From DATDRM01 sp035291705 (lineage in GTDB: Bacteria; Chloroflexota; Anaerolineae; Anaerolineales; UBA4823), in NCBI GenBank assembly GCA_035291705.1, contig DATDRM010000314.1, positions 1 to 30,284 of the forward strand: 30,284 nt of DNA. Reading direction: 5' to 3'. Below the pieces are notes generated by a model that had not been told where the DNA came from, did no database searches, and was given only the letters and a program-made list of their open reading frames with translations. Made by a program: the position numbers and the translations under genes. Below are positions 1-8,089 of the stretch, piece by piece (position 1 is the stretch's first letter; each line of letters starts with the position of its first letter).

Positions 1-156
1 TTCATCCGGCTGGGCGATGGTGGGTTGATCCATCGGATCAAAGAGGTTAATTCGGAGCAGGTTTTCATTGGGATGCAGGTTGAGGCAGTCTTCAGGCCAA
101 CTGCTGAGCGCCAGGGTTCTATTCTGGATATTGCTTATTTCAAACCATACCCATAG
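1..156 (+). CDS. C-terminal end of a DUF35 (Zn-ribbon/OB-fold) family protein, partial
   Basis: The first 52 codons are open from the window edge to a TAG stop and read as the OB-fold end of a DUF35 protein. The visible pattern is a Gly-rich beta strand (RLGDGGLIHRI), a hydrophobic strand ending VEAVFRP, and a closing IAYFKPYP, the typical end of the family. DUF35 proteins pair with thiolase- or HMG-CoA-synthase-like enzymes in acyl-CoA chemistry; the zinc ribbon would lie upstream, outside the window. The stop is 2 bases before the next start codon, so the two genes are probably co-transcribed. The family call is fairly good. The partner enzyme is not visible. Confidence 0.7.
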   Translation, partial: FIRLGDGGLIHRIKEVNSEQVFIGMQVEAVFRPTAERQGSILDIAYFKPYP

Positions 157-158
157 AT

Positions 159-2612
159 ATGCGCCGAACCTACTCTGCCCTCTTCCCTCCTTCGCGTAGC
201 TGGAAAAGTATACCTTTTCGTCGACGCTTTATAGCCTTTCTGATACTAATCGTGTTCCTGGCAGGAACTATTCTGGGCTGTAATTTCACTCGCCTATTTT
301 CGACTCTCCCCCCTTCTTCTGCATCACAGCCAACTCCTACACCATCCACACCACTCCTGGAGGCCACGGTAACCTTCCGGATTCAGCTTCCTCCCAATAC
401 CCCACGCCAGCAACCTGTCAGCCTGGATGTGCTCGACGAAGTCACTGGCCTGGCTCTCAACATCGAGCAGCACGAAATGCAGGTGATCGATGACCTGGTT
501 TATGAAATAAGCTTGCCATTACCAATCGGTGCGACGATTAAATATCGTTATTCCCGCCAGGGGCCTTATCAGGCTGGCGAACACACGTCTAATGAGTACC
601 CAGTGCGTTACCGCATGGTTTACGTTGATGGACCCGGCGTTGTCCAGGATCTGGTCAGCGCCTGGAGCGACACGCCCTTTCAAGGGCTTACTGGGCGCAT
701 TATCGGGCAGGTGACCGATGCGCAGAATGGTTCTCCACTCGCGAACCTGCTGGTTACCGCCGGGGGCTATCAAACCCTGACTGCCTCCAACGGCTCGTTT
801 TTATTAGAGGGGCTGCCTCCTGGAACGCACAATCTGGTCGTTTATGCTTTGGATGGCTCCTACCAAACCTTTCAACAGGGCGCAAGCGTGGCTCCCGAAT
901 CTGGTACCCCAGCCAACATCCAGTTAGTCGCATCCCCGTTGGTAAATGTTGTCTTCACTGTCAATGTACCTCCAGATACATTGTCTGCCATACCAATTCG
1001 ACTGGCTGGAAACCTCTACCAGCTCGGTAATACTTTCGCCGATCTGTCTGGTGGTATCAACACATTAGCTTCCCGAATGCCGGTATTAACCCCATTGCCC
1101 GACGGACGCTACAGCCTGGCCCTGAATCTACCTTCAGGCGCGGATGTTCAGTATAAATACACTCTTGGGGATGGGTTCTGGAACGCGGAACACACCCTCA
1201 GTGGTGATTTTCGGTTGCGTCGGTTAATTGTCCCCGAGTCGACCATCATCGTCCAGGACACAATTGACACCTGGAAGACCGAACCAGGCGGGGGTTCAGT
1301 TTTTTTTGATCTCGCCGCGCCAGCCAATACCCCGGACATCGATTTCGTCTCTATTCAGTTTAATCCATACGGCTGGACCGAACCGATCCCCATGTGGCGC
1401 CTCGGCCAGGACCATTGGGCCTATGTGCTTTACAGCCCGCTGGACATGCTTGAGACGCTTGGCTATCGGTACTGCCGCAACGACCAATGCTCTGTCGCCG
1501 ACGACATAACCACTGCTGGGAAAGACAGTATCGGGCGTACGCTTAAAGTTGAAGGGGGCAACCAGTCAGTTAATGACAAAGTTGATTCCTGGATCTGGTG
1601 GGGAGCAGATAGTCTCCCAGTATCGATGGATATGCCAGAGGTCACCTCACACGGGCTAGATTTCATCGCCAGCGTAGAATTTCAACCCGGCTACCACCCT
1701 ACCTGGACCCCCCGCATGCCAGTGTCCCTTAAGGAGCTGCAATGGTTGGGCGCAAATTGGGTTGTATTTTCCCCAACCTGGACTTATTCTCGCCAGATAC
1801 CCCCGGTCCTCGAACCGGTCACCGGTCGCGATTCGCTTTGGCCAGATTCCGTTGCTGCATTGGATCAGGCTCGTGCTTTCGGCTTGAATGTTGCCATAAA
1901 CCCGGCACCGAATTTCTCTTCCTCAGTAGAAGAATGGTGGAGCAGCGCGCCCCGTGACTTCGCTTGGTGGATTGCCTGGTTTAACAGCTATCGTTCTTTT
2001 GTCCTACACCACGCAGATCTGGCAAGCCGAAATGGCGCTCGAGCGCTCATCCTGGGAGGCGACTGGGTTGCACCCGCTTTGCCGAACGGGATCTTGCCGA
2101 ATGGGTCCCCATCAGGCGTCCCGCTCGACGCCGAAACCCGTTGGCGGGATTTAATAAACGAAGTCCGGGGACGCTTTACTGGCACCCTGGTATGGGCCTT
2201 ACCCGTTTCACCGGAAGGAATAAAAGTGCCGCCCTTCATGGATGCAGTCGACCAATTCTACTTGCAGTGGTCTATCCCCCCGGGGCAGGCGGCCGATGCT
2301 TCCCAGGAGGGCCTGCAAGCCGCTACCTCCAGATTGCTCGATGATGTTGTAAAACCTCTCAAAAGACAATTCGACAAGCCGGTTGTGATCGGTGTGGCTT
2401 ACCCTTCAGCCAGCAACCTTCAAGAACAAGCCCAAGCTTACCAGTCTATTCTGCTCGCTATAAACGAGAGTGAAAGTGTCGCTGGTTTCATCTCGCGCGG
2501 TTATTTCCCGCCTGCCGCGATCCAGGATAAGTCCACCTCTGTGCACGGCAAACCGGCAAGTGATGTATTAAAATACTGGTTTCCAGCCTTATTAGGTATC
2601 CCTCCCCCATAG
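159..2612 (+). CDS. Large modular surface lipoprotein with three carbohydrate-binding-like modules and a glycosidase-like C-terminal barrel
   Basis: This 817-residue protein starts with an Arg-rich n-region, a hydrophobic stretch (about residues 24-40) and a lipobox ending at Cys41 (TILGC), followed by a Ser/Thr/Pro linker, so it should be a secreted lipoprotein. Three beta-rich modules follow at about 66-170, 262-375 and 380-485. Each ends in a similar tail (VVQDLVSAW, IVQDTIDTW, SVNDKVDSW), and the first two contain a YRYS/YKYT...AEHT segment like starch-binding CBM20 folds. A carboxypeptidase-regulatory-like domain (about 178-255, GRIIGQVTDAQNG) lies between the first two. Residues from about 500 on look like a TIM-barrel glycosidase related to GH113. 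At the strand where a catalytic Glu might be expected I see GGDW, so activity is uncertain. No clear Shine-Dalgarno precedes the ATG. Confidence 0.7.
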   Translation: MRRTYSALFPPSRSWKSIPFRRRFIAFLILIVFLAGTILGCNFTRLFSTLPPSSASQPTPTPSTPLLEATVTFRIQLPPNTPRQQPVSLDVLDEVTGLALNIEQHEMQVIDDLVYEISLPLPIGATIKYRYSRQGPYQAGEHTSNEYPVRYRMVYVDGPGVVQDLVSAWSDTPFQGLTGRIIGQVTDAQNGSPLANLLVTAGGYQTLTASNGSFLLEGLPPGTHNLVVYALDGSYQTFQQGASVAPESGTPANIQLVASPLVNVVFTVNVPPDTLSAIPIRLAGNLYQLGNTFADLSGGINTLASRMPVLTPLPDGRYSLALNLPSGADVQYKYTLGDGFWNAEHTLSGDFRLRRLIVPESTIIVQDTIDTWKTEPGGGSVFFDLAAPANTPDIDFVSIQFNPYGWTEPIPMWRLGQDHWAYVLYSPLDMLETLGYRYCRNDQCSVADDITTAGKDSIGRTLKVEGGNQSVNDKVDSWIWWGADSLPVSMDMPEVTSHGLDFIASVEFQPGYHPTWTPRMPVSLKELQWLGANWVVFSPTWTYSRQIPPVLEPVTGRDSLWPDSVAALDQARAFGLNVAINPAPNFSSSVEEWWSSAPRDFAWWIAWFNSYRSFVLHHADLASRNGARALILGGDWVAPALPNGILPNGSPSGVPLDAETRWRDLINEVRGRFTGTLVWALPVSPEGIKVPPFMDAVDQFYLQWSIPPGQAADASQEGLQAATSRLLDDVVKPLKRQFDKPVVIGVAYPSASNLQEQAQAYQSILLAINESESVAGFISRGYFPPAAIQDKSTSVHGKPASDVLKYWFPALLGIPPP

Positions 2613-2629
2613 GAGTCCTGGACTGAGAG

Positions 2630-3532
2630 ATGAAACCTTTTACCCTTCCCCCTTTAACACATATCGCCAACATTCATTTGCAGGTATCCAATCTCGAACG
2701 CTCCTTAACGTTTTACGCCGGGACGATGGGGTTCAAGGAAATCCAACTAGGGAAAGCAATAGCCGACCTTTCCGCCAGTGGAACAGACCCCTTTTTAATC
2801 CGGTTAAGTGAAAAGCCTGGCGCCCACCCAAAACCACCTCGCACCACCGGCCTTTACCATGTTGCCATTCGCCTGCCCGACCGCCCATCGCTGGCGCACC
2901 TCTTTCAGCGTCTGATCGATTATCAAGTCCGCTTTCAGGGTTTTTCAGATCATAAGGTCAGTGAGGCGCTTTATCTGGCAGATCCAGATGGTAATGGATT
3001 GGAACTTTATGTCGATCGGCCGCCCAGCCAATGGCCTCGGATGGATGATATGATCGCTATGACCACGGACCCCCTGGATTTGGAAGACCTACTCCGTCAA
3101 ACAGAAGGCGATAATGCACCCTGGTCTGGCATCCACCCAGAAACCGATATTGGCCATATCCACTTGCAGGTTTCTGATCTGTCGCAAACTGAAGATTTTT
3201 ATCATTCCTTGTTGGGCTTTGATGTCACCCAAAGGGTATACCCGGGAGCATTGTTCCTCTCCGCTGGTGGATATCACCACCACTTAGGCACAAATATCTG
3301 GGGAAGTCGCGCTGCGCCCCCGCCGCCGGCGGACGCCGTCGGGCTTTTATCTTTCACTATCAAGATTCCAGATAGGTCAGCCTGGGAGGCGCTGTCAGCC
3401 CGCCTGCAGGAATCAAAGATTCCAGTCGAGTATCGGGAATCAGATAAAACGATCAGCCTGTTAATGCACGATCCATCGCAGAATGGCGTTGAACTCACCG
3501 TAGATCGATCCACACGTGCACCGCATTCCTGA
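2630..3532 (+). CDS. VOC-superfamily protein, CatE-like (glyoxalase / extradiol dioxygenase fold)
   Basis: The 300-residue protein has two vicinal-oxygen-chelate halves. The first begins at HIANIHLQVSN (His16) and closes with GLELYVD. The second begins at GHIHLQVSDL, has a central YHHHLGTN motif and closes with GVELTVD. The second half therefore keeps a His/His/Glu metal triad, as in two-domain CatE-type proteins of about 285-300 residues. The family acts on catechols or methylglyoxal-type substrates in the cytoplasm; the substrate here cannot be read. An AGGAG overlaps the stop of the preceding lipoprotein gene 17 bases upstream, so co-transcription is likely. Confidence 0.8.
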   Translation: MKPFTLPPLTHIANIHLQVSNLERSLTFYAGTMGFKEIQLGKAIADLSASGTDPFLIRLSEKPGAHPKPPRTTGLYHVAIRLPDRPSLAHLFQRLIDYQVRFQGFSDHKVSEALYLADPDGNGLELYVDRPPSQWPRMDDMIAMTTDPLDLEDLLRQTEGDNAPWSGIHPETDIGHIHLQVSDLSQTEDFYHSLLGFDVTQRVYPGALFLSAGGYHHHLGTNIWGSRAAPPPPADAVGLLSFTIKIPDRSAWEALSARLQESKIPVEYRESDKTISLLMHDPSQNGVELTVDRSTRAPHS

Positions 3533-3541
3533 GTAAAATGG

Positions 3542-3547
3542 TATAAT
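3542..3547 (+). promoter_or_regulatory. -10 box (TATAAT), probable near-leaderless promoter
   Basis: A perfect TATAAT lies 9 bases before the ATG at 3557. Transcription would begin about 7 bases after the box, leaving a leader of only 2-3 bases. No convincing -35 box is seen at the expected distance, and no Shine-Dalgarno fits between the box and the ATG. Confidence 0.6.
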
Positions 3548-3556
3548 CATTTCGAC

Positions 3557-4024
3557 ATGGATACCGGGCTCTCGCCTTCACAGGACTATACCAATCCCGA
3601 TCTTCCCTCCGTTCCAACGGTTCATAGCCAGGAAGAAATTCGCCGCCAGCGGTCGTTGATCATTGTCCTGATCTTGGGCGGGATCGTCTTGTTGGCATTG
3701 ATCGCCCTAGGGGTCTTCTACCTGGTCAAACCTTCCACTGACGTTACTCGGATCCGTGACATTTTTATAATTTTTATGGCCTTGGAGTTTATGATAATCG
3801 GCCTGGCCCTGGTCATCATGATCATCCAATTGGCCACTTTGATTAATCTGCTCCAAAGCGAGGTGAAACCGATTCTCGAGTCGACCAACGAGACCGCCAA
3901 TACCTTACGGGGCACGGCGGTCTTCATCAGCGAAAACTTGACCGAACCTGTGATCAAATTTAATGAATATCTATTCGCTATGCGCCGTGTAATGGAGATG
4001 GTTGGCCTTTTTCGGAAACGCTAA
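3557..4024 (+). CDS. YtxG/DUF948-like two-helix membrane protein
   Basis: This 155-residue protein has a polar N-terminus, two strong hydrophobic helices (about residues 33-57 and 70-96), then an amphipathic region (LLQSEVKPILESTNETANTL) that fits the DUF948 pattern, and a short basic tail. It is followed 68 bases later by a YtxH-family gene. DUF948 (YtxG) and YtxH are neighbours in Bacillus stress operons, which supports the call. It probably acts as an envelope or stress protein at the cytoplasmic membrane; no enzymatic motif is present. Translation likely starts at or next to the transcript 5' end (see the -10 box at 3542). Confidence 0.55.
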   Translation: MDTGLSPSQDYTNPDLPSVPTVHSQEEIRRQRSLIIVLILGGIVLLALIALGVFYLVKPSTDVTRIRDIFIIFMALEFMIIGLALVIMIIQLATLINLLQSEVKPILESTNETANTLRGTAVFISENLTEPVIKFNEYLFAMRRVMEMVGLFRKR

Positions 4025-4092
4025 ATTGCGGAAACGACCAGAATTACCCGACTGGTTACGATTTTCAGACCACTAGAAAAGGAGTGTGAGCG

Positions 4093-4443
4093 ATGGCAGA
4101 TAATAATGGCGATTTAGGATCCTTCTTGGCGGGTTTTTTAGTCGGTGGATTGATCGGCGCCACGGTAGCCCTGCTCATGGCGCCTCAATCCGGTGAGGAA
4201 ACCCGCGCCATAATCAAAGAGAAAAGCATCGAGCTTAAAGACAGGGCTGTGGAGACTGCAGAAGAAGCCCGCATGAAGGCTGAAGCCACAGCCGCTGAGG
4301 CCCGCGCCCGCGCCGATTACTACGCCCAACAGGCCAAACAAGCCATTGAGCAACAGAAACAACGCGTCGGAGCCGCGGTCGAAGCAGCCAAGAAACCGTT
4401 TACTCCAAAGCCCAGCGAATCAAGCGCACCTGCTTCGGAGTAA
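4093..4443 (+). CDS. YtxH domain-containing protein
   Basis: The protein is 116 residues long. Residues 5-30 hold a Gly-rich membrane segment (FLAGFLVGGLIGATVALL) followed by MAPQSGEETR, the hallmark of the YtxH family. After it comes a long charged helix rich in Ala, Glu, Lys and Arg (EEARMKAEATAAEARARA), a probable coiled coil, and a Pro/Ser-rich tail. YtxH proteins are general-stress membrane proteins of unknown mechanism. An AGGAG at about 4080 supports the ATG start. The gene ends 30 bases before a hairpin terminator. Confidence 0.85.
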   Translation: MADNNGDLGSFLAGFLVGGLIGATVALLMAPQSGEETRAIIKEKSIELKDRAVETAEEARMKAEATAAEARARADYYAQQAKQAIEQQKQRVGAAVEAAKKPFTPKPSESSAPASE

Positions 4444-4473
4444 TCTAACTATATTACTTCCATCAAGGAATAA

Positions 4474-4503
4474 AAAAGAGGCCGGAATCTTCCGACCTCT
4501 TTT
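4474..4503. terminator. Bidirectional hairpin terminator
   Basis: A 14-base arm starting AAAAGAGG (4474-4487) pairs with 4490-4503 with a single G-U type mismatch. The arms begin with A-runs and end with T-runs, so the hairpin can act on both strands. It sits between the convergent ytxH-like gene and the nnrE-nnrD gene. Confidence 0.8.
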
Positions 4504-4545
4504 CTTCACCCTTTAATCCTCATCCATCATCCTTCACCCTTCCCA
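4504..4545. repeat. 7-bp-period degenerate tandem repeat at the 3' end of nnrE-nnrD
   Basis: On the + strand the bases fall into heptamers CTTCACC, CTTTAAT, CCTCATC, CATCATC, CTTCACC, CTTCCCA, with CTTCACCCTT returning exactly 28 bases later. On the minus strand the consensus is close to GRTGAWG. The repeat runs into the nnrE-nnrD gene and encodes its last residues (RVKDDG) and its stop codon. A closely matching array ends the HD gene at 11824-11851. Confidence 0.7.
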
Positions 4546-6160
4546 TAACCCCCACCACCGCTTCTAAGACATCTCCTGCCACCACCGCCGCGGTTGAACC
4601 CATAGTTTGGGCAGCGCGTAGTCCGCTCTCGGCGTGTATCCAGGTTCCACTCACTGCAGCTTCGAAAGCTCCCACTCCCTGTGCCCGTAAACCGACGATC
4701 AATCCCGCCAGCACGTCGCCTGTCCCGGCGCGCGCCAGGGCAGCGCTCGCCACAGGGATCAGAACCGTCCTCCCATCTGGGGCAGACACCACGCTATTTG
4801 CGCCTTTGAGCACCACCACATGCCCCCATTCTTGAGCATAACGTTCTGCCACCTCGATCCGTTGTGCTTGAATATCATCTACTTTCAGGCCAGTCAAGAT
4901 CGCCATTTCCCCAGGATGGGGAGTCAGTATCGCTGGCGCAGGTAGGTGTTTAGCCCAATCTGGGAGGCGAGCAAGCAACTTCAAACCATCCGCGTCAACT
5001 ACCAAAGGCGGCAATTTTGCCCGAATTGCGCTCCCACCTTTGCTTGATGCAGGCACGAAACCAATGCCCGTCCACCGGCTCTGGGGAACCGAACCAATTA
5101 GTCGTTCCAGGAAATCCCGCGTTTCATCCTCCAAGCCAAGGCCCGGTCCGATTAACATAGCTGTCGCCCGCTCCAGGTTTTCATGGATCACCTCAGCCGC
5201 TTCGGCAGCGATCACTCCCATCTCGTGCGGCAAGATCAGCCAGGTAGCTTCTGGTAATTGACCTGCTAAGATAGCGTGCAACGGGGCTGGGACCGCCAGG
5301 GTAACCAGCCCTGCGCCGCACCGGTAGGCGGCTTTTCCGGCCAGGAGCGCTGCACCGGTGTAATTCACCGAGCCAGCCACCACCAATGCGGTGCCAAAGG
5401 TGCCCTTGTGGGCGTCACGGGGTCGGTCAGGCAGCGATCGCCAGACCATCTCCTCGTCAGCCACCCAGCGCTTGACCGCCTGCCAGGCTTCCAGGTCAAG
5501 GCCTCCCTGCTCCAAGCCAATCCCCACCACGCGCAGCTTACCGATCAGGTTATTGGCTGGAAAGCGTAAGAGGCCGGTTTTTACCGCCGCCATGGTTACA
5601 GTCAGATCCGCCGGAATACACTCAGCAGCGACCTCACCACTATCGCAATCTACCCCGGACGGGCAATCCACCGCCACCACTGCCGGCTTTTGGGGAAGCT
5701 CATCCAACTCGCGCCGGGTCTTTTCTAAAGCCTCCGCCACCTTGCCGCGCACAGGCGATTGGATGCCTGTCCCGAGCACGCCATCTAACACTACAGCACT
5801 ATTGCTTAATTCTTCTGTCAATTTACTAAAATCAGAATCGTCTTCGAGAGTCAAAATGATTCCACCTGCTACCTTCAACCGCTCCATCAATGGGTCATGG
5901 GACGGGCGCTTCCGCACTATATAAGCGCTCGTCCTCCACCCTTGATTAGCTAAACGCGTTAGCGCCACCAATGTATCTCCACCATTATTACCCGATCCGA
6001 CCAATCCACATACCCCCCCTGTAATCAAGTGTCCATAGACTTCACTCACCACCTGTGCCAGACCTATCCCTGCGTTCTCCATCATCATTGCATAACTCAA
6101 TCCACTGGCATCCGCCTGGCGTTCGATGGCCTGCATCTCAGCTACCGTCACTAATCTCAC
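4520..6160 (-). CDS. nnrE/nnrD: Bifunctional NAD(P)H-hydrate epimerase / ADP-dependent NAD(P)H-hydrate dehydratase
   Basis: The 546-residue protein repairs damaged NAD(P)H. The N-terminal YjeF_N domain (about 1-215, with GSGNNGGDTLVALTRL and VDCPSGVD) epimerises R- to S-NAD(P)H hydrate. The C-terminal ribokinase-like domain (about 235-540, with ILTPHPGEMAIL, VVLKGANSVV and GTGDVLAGLIVGL) dehydrates the S form using ADP; the Asp of GTGD is the family's catalytic residue. Length matches the fused bacterial form. The start is a GTG overlapping the stop of the oxidoreductase gene (GTGA, 6157-6160) with AGGAGAAGG just upstream, so the two genes are translationally coupled. The C-terminal residues and stop lie in a short tandem repeat. 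Confidence 0.93.
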   Translation of the reverse strand: MRLVTVAEMQAIERQADASGLSYAMMMENAGIGLAQVVSEVYGHLITGGVCGLVGSGNNGGDTLVALTRLANQGWRTSAYIVRKRPSHDPLMERLKVAGGIILTLEDDSDFSKLTEELSNSAVVLDGVLGTGIQSPVRGKVAEALEKTRRELDELPQKPAVVAVDCPSGVDCDSGEVAAECIPADLTVTMAAVKTGLLRFPANNLIGKLRVVGIGLEQGGLDLEAWQAVKRWVADEEMVWRSLPDRPRDAHKGTFGTALVVAGSVNYTGAALLAGKAAYRCGAGLVTLAVPAPLHAILAGQLPEATWLILPHEMGVIAAEAAEVIHENLERATAMLIGPGLGLEDETRDFLERLIGSVPQSRWTGIGFVPASSKGGSAIRAKLPPLVVDADGLKLLARLPDWAKHLPAPAILTPHPGEMAILTGLKVDDIQAQRIEVAERYAQEWGHVVVLKGANSVVSAPDGRTVLIPVASAALARAGTGDVLAGLIVGLRAQGVGAFEAAVSGTWIHAESGLRAAQTMGSTAAVVAGDVLEAVVGVMGRVKDDG

Positions 6161-7980
6161 GATTCCTTCTCCTCAAGCACCCAATTTAATCCTAATCGAT
6201 CCAAGGTTTCCCCGGTGGGAAATCCAGTCGCTGGATCCCAACCGCGCGCTTCATAATATGCTTCTAGCATGGCATTCAAATCCGGTGCGTAGCCGGACTC
6301 GCCGTTCGGATCATCCAAATATGGGACAAGCAACCCTTTTGGGAGCTTATCGCTTGAAGGCTCTAACCCCAGGCGCTTGTTGATGAGGCGCTTCAGGTTC
6401 CAGCCTCGTTCGCCAGATCGCATCACTTCAGCAACATCCCAATCAAGCCCGCAACCGGCGTTGATTAACTCTACAACCGTCTCCGGCGCAACGTTGGCAA
6501 AAAAGCACATAACGAGAGAATTGAACACGGTTCGCCAGTTCTGGTGGAGGGCGACGTTGGCTGCTTTCTCCGCCCCGCCCTTCGAAGGATGCCATTCACA
6601 TCCTAGGCTTGTTTCCACCTGTCCCACATCCACCAAGAAATAATCTGACTGGTTGTGGCAGGCGCCGCGCGGTGAGGTTGCGTAGACCAACGCCATTCCT
6701 GAAGCTCCCCGCGGATCGTGATACGCCACCTCTAAACCGTTAACCTGCACCGCATCTGCCTCCGCACCGAACCGCCTACCCAGAGAACGCGCCCCCTCGG
6801 CCAGGGATGCCCCAAAACCAGTGCGTTGGGCAGTCATATGAACCAGCTGTTCAACCAACGACGACTTTCCCCAATCCAACGCCAATCCGCCGGTGTCTTC
6901 ACCCGTTATTATCCCTTTATCGGATAAGCTGAACGCTAATCCGATTGTGTTGCTCAAACTGATAGTATCCATCCCGTAGCGATCGCACAGCTCCCCCAAC
7001 CGAGTCGCCGCTTGCGGGTCATTCAAGCACAGATTCGGACCAAACCCTACCAATGTTTCATATTCCGGTCCTTTGCGTTTGACGCCATCCTCAAGCCGTA
7101 CCACCCTCCCGCAGGCGATTACACAGGCGTGGCAGGTGCTAAAACCAGCCAGGATCGTCTCCGTAACACTGGCTCCAGTGATCTGAATCTCATCGTCAAA
7201 TTTTCCTCTCTGGAAATATTTCTTCGGCATCTCACCGATGTAATCGAAATAGTCAGCTGCGCTCGCTGAGCCCAACTCGTGGACTACCTGGCTGATATTA
7301 TCCTCGCGCAGCACGCGGTTTGCCTCGGATCGCTGAGGATTGTACTTGGCTGGATCACTCACTGGAACTTTACCACTCCCCCTGACCGCTAAAGCTTTAA
7401 GGTTTTTGGATCCCATCACAGCCCCAAGGCCAGTCCGTCCAGCAACACGACCGTGATCGCAGAGGATCAGCGCAAACGGGATCAGCGCTTCCCCTGCCGG
7501 GCCGATACAAGCAACCCTTAATGCTGGAAGCGAAAGTTCCTTTTTGATCGCTGCCTGGGTCTGGTAGGTATCCATTCCCCACAATTGGTCTGCCGCTCGG
7601 ATTTCCACCCGGCCATCCTCAATCCATAGATAGACCGGGTGGATCGCCCGCCCGCCGATCAGCACTCCGTCAAAACCAGCCTTGCGCAGCTCGGGCCCCC
7701 AGAAACCTCCACAGTTAGATTCGGCCCATAGGCCGGTAGCCGGCGAGCGCCCGCAGACCACAAACCGTCCCACCGCCGGCCCAGCCGTCCCTGTGAGCGG
7801 TCCGTTCATGAACAGCAGTGGCGCCTCAGGTGATAACGGATCCAAATCTGGCACCAAATCGGCATATAATATGCGCGCTGCCAACGATGCCCCACCCAGG
7901 TAATCACGCTCCCATGCCTCCGGTACCGAAATTTTCCCGAATTCATTGGTGGTTAGATCCACGGTCAGGATTAGCTGCAT
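6157..7980 (-). CDS. Aldehyde:ferredoxin oxidoreductase family protein (tungsten/molybdenum bis-pterin, 4Fe-4S)
   Basis: This 607-residue cytoplasmic enzyme has the AOR N-domain pattern (residues 85-110: AESNCGGFWGPELRKAGFD) and the cluster motif CHACVIAC with Cys283, 286 and 290, plus the distal Cys492. It also keeps GLDWDVAEV and the C-terminal YYEARGWDPATGFPT. Members oxidise aldehydes to acids with ferredoxin. The cofactor-binding motif written DxxGLC in the archaeal enzymes reads NSLVMC here, so the Asp and Gly-Leu are changed; substrate and metal are uncertain. GAGGAG lies 7 bases before the ATG. The gene is coupled to nnrE-nnrD downstream and divergent from the Mut7-C gene. Confidence 0.92.
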   Translation of the reverse strand: MQLILTVDLTTNEFGKISVPEAWERDYLGGASLAARILYADLVPDLDPLSPEAPLLFMNGPLTGTAGPAVGRFVVCGRSPATGLWAESNCGGFWGPELRKAGFDGVLIGGRAIHPVYLWIEDGRVEIRAADQLWGMDTYQTQAAIKKELSLPALRVACIGPAGEALIPFALILCDHGRVAGRTGLGAVMGSKNLKALAVRGSGKVPVSDPAKYNPQRSEANRVLREDNISQVVHELGSASAADYFDYIGEMPKKYFQRGKFDDEIQITGASVTETILAGFSTCHACVIACGRVVRLEDGVKRKGPEYETLVGFGPNLCLNDPQAATRLGELCDRYGMDTISLSNTIGLAFSLSDKGIITGEDTGGLALDWGKSSLVEQLVHMTAQRTGFGASLAEGARSLGRRFGAEADAVQVNGLEVAYHDPRGASGMALVYATSPRGACHNQSDYFLVDVGQVETSLGCEWHPSKGGAEKAANVALHQNWRTVFNSLVMCFFANVAPETVVELINAGCGLDWDVAEVMRSGERGWNLKRLINKRLGLEPSSDKLPKGLLVPYLDDPNGESGYAPDLNAMLEAYYEARGWDPATGFPTGETLDRLGLNWVLEEKES

Positions 7981-7997
7981 TGGGTTCTCCTCAATTT

Positions 7998-8009
7998 ATC
8001 CACGTGGAT
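7998..8009. promoter_or_regulatory. 12-bp perfect palindrome, possible operator
   Basis: ATCCACGTGGAT is a perfect inverted repeat with a CACGTG core. It is in the divergent gap between the AOR-family gene and the Mut7-C gene, about 18 bases upstream of the AOR start. It could bind a dimeric regulator, but only one copy was seen and no regulator gene is nearby. Confidence 0.3.
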
Positions 8010-8089
8010 TTTCAAAAGGAAGTTTACCAAAATTTCGCCCTCCCAACCGAACTCAACTTAAGTATGAGGTCGAATTGGAGTAGTTCTTG

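Noticed and set aside
4504..4545. Possible CRISPR array
   Set aside because: The units are 7 bases with no spacers, and no cas gene is in the window; the same holds for the arrays at 11824, 12427, 24201 and 25109.
5391..5924. Open frame of 177 codons on the + strand inside nnrE-nnrD
   Set aside because: Antisense to a well-supported gene, Ser/Arg/Pro-rich composition typical of an antisense shadow, no recognisable motif.
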